Below the pieces are notes generated by a model. It worked only from the letters and a program-made list of their open reading frames with translations, did no database searches and was not told the DNA's origin. Source: UBA12087 sp964370815 (GTDB taxonomy: Bacteria; Chloroflexota; Anaerolineae; Anaerolineales; Villigracilaceae). From it: a DNA stretch of 11,680 bases. Below, piece by piece: positions 7,394 through 11,680 of this stretch. The DNA is taken from positions 1-11,680 of the forward strand of contig CAYJKQ010000029.1 of the NCBI GenBank assembly GCA_964370815.1, written 5' to 3'. Both the position numbers and the translations under genes were made by a program. The stretch's first letter is position 1, and each line of letters begins with the position of its first letter.

Positions 7394-7594
7394 ATGAAAA
7401 TTTTCTTTTACATCCTGTCGATCTTATTGACCGTCGGTGGTGTGATCTGGTTCCTGCAAGGCATCAACTTCCTGCCCGGCAGTTTTATGACAGGTCAGGT
7501 GCGCTGGGCTTATTACGGGGTCATGGCTATCATCGCCGGGGTAGCTTTGTTTCGCTACGCCAAAACCATGAAAGCCGCCTCGCCCAAAGAATAA
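7394..7594 (+). CDS. Small two-helix membrane protein, conserved LPGSFMTGQ type
   Basis: A 66-residue protein with two predicted membrane helices (about 3-21 and 38-55) separated by a short loop containing QGINFLPGSFMTGQVRW. That loop matches what I recall of a widespread small membrane protein family of unknown function, in which LQGxxxLPGSFMTG is the invariant core. The C-terminal tail is basic (RYAKTMKAASPKE) and probably cytoplasmic. AAAGG lies about ten bases before the ATG. It stands alone on the + strand. The ORF size, membrane pattern and conserved core make it a real gene despite the short length; no biochemical role can be given. Confidence 0.75.
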   Translation: MKIFFYILSILLTVGGVIWFLQGINFLPGSFMTGQVRWAYYGVMAIIAGVALFRYAKTMKAASPKE

Positions 7595-7601
7595 GGTCGG
7601 G

Positions 7602-7628
7602 CGCCTGGGAACACAGGTTCCGGTTTTC
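7602..7628 (+). terminator. Weak hairpin with T run after the small membrane protein gene
   Basis: GGAAC and GTTCC form a short 5-bp stem around ACAG, followed by CGG and TTTT. It is correctly placed to end the small + strand gene, but the stem is short, so confidence is low. Confidence 0.3.
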
Positions 7629-7639
7629 AGTGTTGGCGC

Positions 7640-8536
7640 TCACCAGGGTGGAATTTTGACAGGGTCGGAAATTTTCCGACTCTTTTCCACAAAGTTATCC
7701 ACAGTTTTATCAAAAGGCACCTGCATGCCCTCCAGCGCAGACAGGATCTGTCCTGCTCCGGGGTCGATCCTGCCGTGTGCAGCCTTCAGCATGCCTGCAA
7801 AGTGAGCAGTTCCAGGATCAATGCACTTATTTTTCAGGGTCTTTCCCTGCCAGAGACGGAAATTTTCCGGATTTGGTCCTGTTAGTTCTAGTAGTGGTAG
7901 TTTAATATTTAAACTATTTTTTAAAGAATTAGTTAAACTACTACTACTAGTAGGTTCGGGGGAGACGGAAATATTCCGACCCTTTTCCACAAAGTTATCC
8001 ACAGGTTTTTCCACAGGTCTTTTTTTGGTTTTGTGCCGGTGTCTGGCTCTGCCAGGCAGCTTCGGTTGCCCGGGGACAGGGTTTGGAGTGGGCGCAATAA
8101 CTGCAACAGGATAAGGACTCGAAGGTTGCATTTCAGCAGCATCTTCTGTCCCACATCGTGCTGCACTTTGTACAGGAACTTCGTCGCCGGCTTCGCCAGG
8201 TTCCGTTGCAAATAAACGCCTCCTGCGGGACGCCCGGCTGCGTTCTGTGCTGTTGGGGGCAGCCTGGCTTTCCTTGAAACCGGTCACCATCCAGCCCTGT
8301 GGGGTTTCATCCACCAGCCCGCGCTCAAGCAAACCCCATAAACAATACAGCAGTTCTTCCGGATCAGCCCGCAGGCGCCAGGCCATGTCTTCCACATCTG
8401 GTAGCAGACCCTCCTGATCCTTCTCGCCCGCCAGCAGGTACAGTTCCACCAAACGCCGGAACAGGTCATCCGACAGCAAGCCATAGGTCGGGTTGTTCAA
8501 TATGTCCAATTGCAGTTTGATCCAATCTCTTTTCAT
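7640..8536 (-). CDS. Winged-helix-like protein, possible replication initiator, with internal DNA repeats
   Basis: A 298-residue protein not assigned to a named family. Residues 1-90 (IKLQLDILNNPTYG...FRRLVELYLLAGEKDQEGLLPDVEDMAWRL...GLVDETPQGWMV) look like the winged-helix N-terminal domain of phage and plasmid replication proteins (DnaD or lambda-O-like). This is a pattern judgement. Residues 91-175 are basic and low-complexity (RASRRRR, RARHRHKTKKR). VDNFVEK occurs twice, at 179-185 and 279-285, exactly 100 residues apart, in near-identical 36-bp DNA copies. Residues 213-275 form a second possible domain. The N-terminal domain is clearly paralogous to the gene at 10463-10855. AAGGAGG lies ten bases before this ATG; a closer ATG (8539-8541 read on -) would give only Met-Pro-stop. 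A strong promoter lies upstream. Function is inferred only. Confidence 0.65.
   Translation of the reverse strand: MKRDWIKLQLDILNNPTYGLLSDDLFRRLVELYLLAGEKDQEGLLPDVEDMAWRLRADPEELLYCLWGLLERGLVDETPQGWMVTGFKESQAAPNSTERSRASRRRRLFATEPGEAGDEVPVQSAARCGTEDAAEMQPSSPYPVAVIAPTPNPVPGQPKLPGRARHRHKTKKRPVEKPVDNFVEKGRNISVSPEPTSSSSLTNSLKNSLNIKLPLLELTGPNPENFRLWQGKTLKNKCIDPGTAHFAGMLKAAHGRIDPGAGQILSALEGMQVPFDKTVDNFVEKSRKISDPVKIPPW
7664..7703. repeat. Origin-like repeat copy 1: palindrome plus two DnaA-box-like 9-mers
   Basis: GTCGGAAATTTTCCGAC (7664-7680) is a perfect 8-bp inverted repeat around one central base. It is followed by TTTTCCACA (7683-7691) and an exact DnaA-box consensus TTATCCACA (7695-7703), 12 bases apart start to start. 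Bases 7667-7702 match 7967-8002 with two differences. All lie inside the coding sequence of the 298-residue protein. Confidence 0.75.
7857..7869. repeat. Origin-like repeat: central palindrome without boxes
   Basis: CGGAAATTTTCCG is the third copy of the palindrome found at 7666-7678 and, in a variant form, at 7966-7978. Here it lies in a different codon phase (read as PENF rather than RKIS), so the shared DNA motif is not explained by a shared peptide. Confidence 0.6.
7888..7950. repeat. AT-rich 18-bp inverted repeat
   Basis: CTAGTAGTGGTAGTTTAA (7888-7905) pairs with TTAAACTACTACTACTAG (7933-7950) with one mismatch across a 27-base, very AT-rich loop. It lies between the palindrome copies and next to the box cluster at 7983-8015, the position of an unwinding element in an origin. 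It is inside the coding sequence and also encodes the Ser/Asn/Leu-rich stretch at about residues 196-217. Confidence 0.7.
7966..8015. repeat. Origin-like repeat copy 2: palindrome plus three DnaA-box-like 9-mers
   Basis: CGGAAATATTCCG (7966-7978) is followed by TTTTCCACA (7983-7991), exact TTATCCACA (7995-8003) and TTTTCCACA (8007-8015). The three 9-mers are in the same orientation with strict 12-base periodicity. The encoded peptide is a matching 4-residue repeat (VEKP, VDNF, VEKG), so selection on protein or on DNA could each explain the period. Confidence 0.75.
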
Positions 8537-8572
8537 GGCATCCCGGCCTCCTTAACCGCGCGATCTGGTATA

Positions 8573-8601
8573 ATTATAGAACAAATGAGCTAAAATTGCA
8601 A
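8573..8601 (-). promoter_or_regulatory. Sigma70-type promoter of the 298-residue winged-helix gene, with operator-like spacer
   Basis: Read on the - strand: TTGCAA (8596-8601), a 17-base spacer, then TATAAT (8573-8578). The transcript would start near 8566 and carry AAGGAGG at 8547-8553. The spacer contains (plus strand) GAACAAATGAGC at 8579-8590, shared almost base for base with the paralog's promoter and reminiscent of a GAAC-N4-GTTC LexA-type box with two mismatches. Confidence 0.75.
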
Positions 8602-8965
8602 GCCACAACTTCTATCAAACTGGAAATTCCACTGTGAGGCAGAAACGAGATAAAGGGTTTGACGTCTGAAAATTTCATTCCAGATATTTGAGTATTCTGT
8701 GATCAGAAAAATCAATCGCACTTTCAGGTGAAATAGATCTTCTCAGCATGGTTCGTTGCTCGAACAAGTACCCTGCATTCATCCATTAAAAAAGACTAAA
8801 ATTACCATTTTTTTGGGTTTTGTGTTAATATATAAAGAAATAAATTTATTAATTGTTAAGCAATATTTGATCAAAATAATTATTAATTGGCAATGGATAG
8901 CCTGTGATCTTGGCAATTTCGATATTGTCAGCACCGATAATGTTCTTTGAGGTAAATATAATTTT
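8602..8965. other. AT-rich intergenic region upstream of the diguanylate cyclase gene
   Basis: A 364-base gap without a convincing gene; the short frames on both strands here look like AT-rich chance frames. From about 8790 it is strongly AT-rich with A and T tracts, suggesting bent DNA. TTGGCAAT occurs twice in direct orientation (8887-8894 and 8910-8917), 23 bases apart, about two helical turns, and could be an activator site for the downstream gene. GATAAT (8936-8941) is a possible -10, but no well-spaced -35 was found. Confidence 0.4.
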
Positions 8966-10297
8966 ATGTGGGTATTAATAATTCGTTCACCATCCAGCAC
9001 TCCAATCGAATATGTAGTAAAGCAGGGAAAAAATTCCTTGGGGCGAAAACCCGATAATGATATTGTCATTTTAGACGAATCTGCCTCGCGCTTTCACGCA
9101 GAGATCTACTGCCAGAATGAACTTGCGGTTATTAATGACCTGGGAAGCACAAATGGGACTTATGTTAACAAGGAGAAGATCTCCAAGCCGCATGTCTTTC
9201 AATCCGGGGACCAGGTACGTGTCGGTCAATGTGTGATCAGTGTCATCTTTCAGAAAAATGGGGACACCCCGGCCCTCGTATTATCACTCACGGGGACTCG
9301 TCCACTCACGCGCGATCTCCTTCTTGAATCGATCGATAAGAACGCGGTATTACTGGATGTTGTTTCCAGCCGGTTGACCATGATTTTCAACCTTGAAGCA
9401 GCGCTGAAGGAAATTGCTGAAATGACTCAGCAAACAATGGGAGCGGATAATGCCGGGATTATCCTGGCAGAAAATTTTGACAAACTGGATGATCTGGAAA
9501 TACCAAGCTCCATAACCCGGCGGGCACTTGAACTGCAATCTGTAGTGATCGATTCAGATCTGAACACCAACGCTGATGATCCTGATGGCAGCAATGGGCA
9601 GCATATGATCTGTTCAGCTTTGTGTGTTCCAGTCAAGAGCGAGCAGGAAGTAGTTGCTCTACTTTACGCCATTAAGACGGATCCCCAAGCCAGACCCTTT
9701 AGCGAGCACGATGTGCAGCTGGCAGTCGCGATCAGTCACCAGGCTGCGATGACCTTCCAGCGCGAGAAACTGCTCAAAGAATCTCAAATATTGGAGCAGT
9801 TGGCCACTACCGATAGTTTGACTGGGATCCATAATCGCAGGCAGATACTCAACCTGGCTGAGTTCGAGTATCAACGTTCCCGGCGCTTCAACCATCCACT
9901 GACCCTTCTTCTTCTTGATCTTGATGATCTAAAAACATTAAATGACACCCATGGTCACCTGGTTGGCGATAAAGCTCTACAGCTTTTCGCCAGTAATTGC
10001 AGAAAACAGATCCGGAACGAGGATTCCGTCGGTCGCATAGGTGGTGACGAGTTTGTCATCCTGCTTATTGAAACATCTAAAGAAACTGGCAGAACTGTAG
10101 CCGAACGAATTCATCATAATTGTTGTAATTTGCAAATTGAAACCCGGGATGGTTCCATCGGGTTTTCAGTCTGTATCGGGGTCGCTACCAGCAGCGAAAC
10201 GATTTCAAATCTGACCGACTTGCTCGATAAGGCAGATGCTGCCATGAGGAAAGCAAAAAAGGCTGGTAAAAATCAGATTGTGGTTGCTGATCAATAA
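8966..10297 (+). CDS. FHA-GAF-GGDEF diguanylate cyclase
   Basis: A 443-residue cytoplasmic signalling protein that probably makes cyclic di-GMP from two GTP. The N-terminal FHA domain (about 5-95) has the phosphothreonine-binding residues Gly26-Arg27, Ser41/His44 and DLGSTNGTYVN (58-68). A GAF-like sensor domain covers about 135-265. The GGDEF domain (about 275-440) has DSLTGIHNRR at 283-292, DLDDLKTLNDTHGH at 318-331, an intact GGDEF (359-363), and the inhibitory I-site RNED (350-353) exactly five residues before it, so product feedback is expected. There are no membrane helices, so input is presumably phosphorylated protein partners through FHA plus a GAF ligand. The start is placed before WVLIIRSP, the first FHA strand; GAGGT is 12 bases ahead, rather far. 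It is flanked on both sides by the winged-helix paralogs on the opposite strand. Confidence 0.93.
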   Translation: MWVLIIRSPSSTPIEYVVKQGKNSLGRKPDNDIVILDESASRFHAEIYCQNELAVINDLGSTNGTYVNKEKISKPHVFQSGDQVRVGQCVISVIFQKNGDTPALVLSLTGTRPLTRDLLLESIDKNAVLLDVVSSRLTMIFNLEAALKEIAEMTQQTMGADNAGIILAENFDKLDDLEIPSSITRRALELQSVVIDSDLNTNADDPDGSNGQHMICSALCVPVKSEQEVVALLYAIKTDPQARPFSEHDVQLAVAISHQAAMTFQREKLLKESQILEQLATTDSLTGIHNRRQILNLAEFEYQRSRRFNHPLTLLLLDLDDLKTLNDTHGHLVGDKALQLFASNCRKQIRNEDSVGRIGGDEFVILLIETSKETGRTVAERIHHNCCNLQIETRDGSIGFSVCIGVATSSETISNLTDLLDKADAAMRKAKKAGKNQIVVADQ

Positions 10298-10377
10298 GGG
10301 GGGTATGGCAGGCTGGGAGCTTGCTTGTTCTCTGCCTGCCCCGGAGCAGGAAATTGGTCACAAGCAGATAATTATAT

Positions 10378-10405
10378 AAAGAGGGCACACTTGTGTGCCC
10401 TCTTT
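10378..10405. terminator. Strong bidirectional terminator hairpin
   Basis: AAAGAGGGCACAC (10378-10390) and GTGTGCCCTCTTT (10393-10405) are perfect 13-base inverted arms around TT, beginning with A3 and ending with T3. It lies between the convergent ends of the diguanylate cyclase gene and the short winged-helix gene and fits termination of both. Confidence 0.9.
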
Positions 10406-10462
10406 GTGGTACCCGTCAACCTTTCGGCATGCAAGCAGGTCCTTATTAATTAGCCAGACCTC

Positions 10463-10855
10463 TCAATCGTAAAATGGGAACGCCTGTTTGGAAGAGCCTT
10501 CCCCCTGCTTGTTGCGCTGGGCGGCTGAAGTGTGCCGCTTGCGGGGAAGCCGGATGGGTTTATCGCTGCCGGAAGAAGACTGGTTCTCCTGCAAGTAATT
10601 CACTACCCAGCCCTGATGAGTCTCATGAACTTCCCCAAGCTTGGACAGACGGTGCAGCATCTTTTTCAATATTTTTTCGCTGACCTTCAGGTGTCTGGCA
10701 CAATCTGCCACGGGCGGCAGCAAGCCGCCCTGACCGTTTTCTTCTGCCAACAGGGTCAGTTTCAGGAGGCAACGCCATTTTGGAGCGCCTACCATTCCAA
10801 TTATGGGATCATCCAAAATTTCGAGAGATCTTTTGATCGATTCAATGTCAGCCAA
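10463..10855 (-). CDS. Short winged-helix paralog of the 298-residue protein
   Basis: A protein of about 130 residues, paralogous to the N-terminal domain encoded at 7640-8536. The shared pattern runs IK-x(3)-(D/E)IL-(N/D)(N/D)P, then LLAxExxxxGLLPxVxDxAxxL, then L-x-x-x-x-x-V-(D/H)ET-x-QGW-x-V. The tail after about residue 90 is short, basic and low-complexity (RLPRKRHTSAAQRNKQ) and lacks the VDNFVEK copies and second domain of the longer paralog. TTG (10853-10855 on -) is chosen as start because AAGGAGG ends six bases before it and the alignment with the paralog begins there. The ATG at 10904-10906 would add 17 residues from an untranslated-looking leader. It has its own promoter. Likely DNA-binding; function unknown. 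Confidence 0.6.
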   Translation of the reverse strand: MADIESIKRSLEILDDPIIGMVGAPKWRCLLKLTLLAEENGQGGLLPPVADCARHLKVSEKILKKMLHRLSKLGEVHETHQGWVVNYLQENQSSSGSDKPIRLPRKRHTSAAQRNKQGEGSSKQAFPFYD

Positions 10856-10940
10856 TTCCAGCCTCCTTAAAAATTTGTTTGGATGAGCCGCCCCCTTAAC
10901 ATGCAAGCGGAATGAGCCGCAGTTGGGGGCGCCTCATTCC
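10856..10940 (-). promoter_or_regulatory. Structured 5' leader of the short winged-helix gene
   Basis: The transcript would begin near 10940 with GGAATGAGGCGCCCCC. Its 5' end can pair with CTCATTCC (plus-strand GGAATGAG 10909-10916 against CTCATTCC 10933-10940), or instead with a downstream segment (plus ATGAGCCGCCCCC 10883-10895 against GGGGGCGCCTCAT 10925-10937, one mismatch). The two pairings exclude each other, as in an attenuator or riboregulator. A T5 run and AAGGAGG follow. Regulation is inferred. Confidence 0.45.
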
Positions 10941-10946
10941 ACTATT

Positions 10947-10975
10947 ATTATAGAATAAATGTGCTAATATTGCAA
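10947..10975 (-). promoter_or_regulatory. Sigma70-type promoter of the short winged-helix gene, matching its paralog
   Basis: Read on the - strand: TTGCAA (10970-10975), a 17-base spacer, TATAAT (10947-10952). The plus-strand spacer GAATAAATGTGC (10953-10964) matches GAACAAATGAGC of the other promoter at 10 of 12 positions, beyond what sigma factor contact requires. Confidence 0.75.
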
Positions 10976-11146
10976 GAGGAGAAATAATATTTTTAGTTAT
11001 TATTTATCTAATGATTACTTATTGGGGTTATAGTGAAGTATTTTTAAATTCAAAACCGTACTCAATTCAACAATTAATTCTTTTTAGTATCGTAAGAAAA
11101 CGTAAAGCATAATCAAGGTGGTATGCTCATTAAAATAAGTTGTAAA
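10976..11146. other. AT-rich intergenic spacer
   Basis: A strongly AT-rich stretch between the short winged-helix promoter and the end of the right-edge gene. A small inverted repeat AGCATA/TATGCT lies near 11106-11127. No gene or clear terminator was seen. Confidence 0.4.
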
Positions 11147-11680
11147 TTATCGAATGTTGTCAAATTCTTTGAGTAAAGAAAGGTATTTTTTTATTTTATT
11201 CTTGTTATAACGTTTAAAGTAGCTATTTGCGATGATTCTTATCCAATCTAAATTTGTATTAGTAGGATGAGATTTTTCAACTGCTTTGTGCGCTAATACA
11301 TACCTATTATTCGAAAAATGAATGATTGATTCAAAAAGGAGAGCTTCGGTATGTTTAGAAGAGTTTCGTATTTTCTTTACAAGAGATAGGGCTGTTTTTA
11401 AATCATCACTTCTGAGCGCGAGATAAGCCAAACGTTGAATTATTAATGACTCATCTTTTGGAAAAATATTTTCATCTACAATATGGTTTTTATCTAAACA
11501 TTCGGCCCACAGGTCTGCTTCTTCATATATTCCAATACTATCAAGAATCACTATTAATCCAAGAGTAATATTTGGATGTGACTTAGCTGTTTGAAAGATT
11601 GTCTCTCCTGGCTTCATGAGCAACTCGAGTTCCTGGTGGTAGGTGGCGATGGCTTCGTCCCAATCGGGTTCGGGTTTGTT
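11147..11680 (-). CDS. Possible TPR-repeat protein, N-terminal part beyond the right edge
   Basis: The frame is open from the right edge to a stop at 11147, giving 177 visible residues. The TTG at 11623 is not a real start, because the 19 codons before it also read through (PDWDEAIATYHQELELL). That edge segment has the WDEAIATYxxEL pattern of tetratricopeptide repeats. The rest is all-helical with TPR-like spacing (RLAYLALRSDDLKTALSLVKKI, then EALLFESIIHFSNNRYVLAHKAVEKS) but a weak consensus. The last 60 bases of the window are clearly richer in GC than the remaining 480, which are AT-rich with many Asn, Lys and Ile codons. TPRs mediate protein-protein contacts; nothing more specific can be said. 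Assignment to TPR is moderate. Confidence 0.55.
   Translation of the reverse strand, partial: NKPEPDWDEAIATYHQELELLMKPGETIFQTAKSHPNITLGLIVILDSIGIYEEADLWAECLDKNHIVDENIFPKDESLIIQRLAYLALRSDDLKTALSLVKKIRNSSKHTEALLFESIIHFSNNRYVLAHKAVEKSHPTNTNLDWIRIIANSYFKRYNKNKIKKYLSLLKEFDNIR

Noticed and set aside
7213..7395. 60-residue - strand frame upstream of the small membrane protein
   Set aside because: It crosses the hairpin region, is basic and low-complexity, and overlaps the leader and start of a better-supported gene.
7664..8015. CRISPR array
   Set aside because: The repeats are few, unevenly spaced and lie in an open reading frame. There are no regular spacers and no cas genes.
7640..8536. Chromosomal oriC
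   Set aside because: No dnaA, dnaN, rpmH or gidA genes lie nearby, and the boxes are inside a coding sequence. An element-borne or titration locus is more plausible.
8756..8950. Short frames in the AT-rich gap before the diguanylate cyclase gene
   Set aside because: Both strands have chance frames rich in Ile, Lys and Asn, without a ribosome binding site or recognisable motif.
8537..10906. Composite transposon bounded by the two paralogs
   Set aside because: No transposase, target duplications or terminal inverted repeats were found. The paralogs are diverged and in the same orientation.
10856..10906. ATG at 10906 as start of the short winged-helix gene
   Set aside because: The 17 extra residues come from the hairpin leader. 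A TTG six bases after AAGGAGG matches the paralog alignment.

Overview
This window reads as a chromosomal segment of a moderately GC-rich bacterium, most likely of the phylum Chloroflexota, class Anaerolineae. That placement is an inference from the style of the proteins: a SpoIIIAA-like/R3H ATPase directly ahead of tmk, an FmdB zinc ribbon with a Met-Gly tail, and small winged-helix paralogs. No rRNA or marker gene is present to prove it. No tRNA, rRNA, CRISPR array or transposase was found.

Left part (1-4372, all + strand): the 3' part of pdxS, then pdxT (pyridoxal 5'-phosphate synthase), a GNAT-like protein of unknown function, a SpoIIIAA-like P-loop ATPase with a C-terminal R3H domain, and tmk (thymidylate kinase), which overlaps the ATPase gene by 4 bases. 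The genes are closely spaced and probably largely co-transcribed. The run ends at a GC-rich hairpin (4373-4393) shared with the convergent - strand genes.

Middle part (4417-7014, - strand): a KDSR-type short-chain dehydrogenase, then a serine-palmitoyltransferase-type alpha-oxoamine synthase, then a small FmdB-type zinc-ribbon protein. The first two match the first two steps of sphingoid-base synthesis, and the reductase carries sequence signatures of eukaryotic 3-ketodihydrosphingosine reductase. The synthase uses PLP, which the pdxST genes a few kb away supply.

Right part (7015-11680): an accessory-looking, partly AT-rich region. It holds a two-helix small membrane protein (+), a 298-residue winged-helix-like protein (-), a FHA-GAF-GGDEF diguanylate cyclase (+), a shorter paralog of the winged-helix protein (-, TTG start), and the 3' part of a possible TPR protein running off the right edge (-). 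The two winged-helix paralogs share a near-identical sigma70 promoter with a conserved spacer that could be an operator.

The most unusual object is inside the longer paralog (7664-8015). It has five DnaA-box-like 9-mers (two exact TTATCCACA), three GGAAAT(T/A)TTCC-type palindromes in two different codon phases, and an AT-rich 18-bp inverted repeat. The layout recalls a replication origin embedded in its initiator gene, as in the O gene of phage lambda. This is a hypothesis from sequence layout, not a demonstrated origin.
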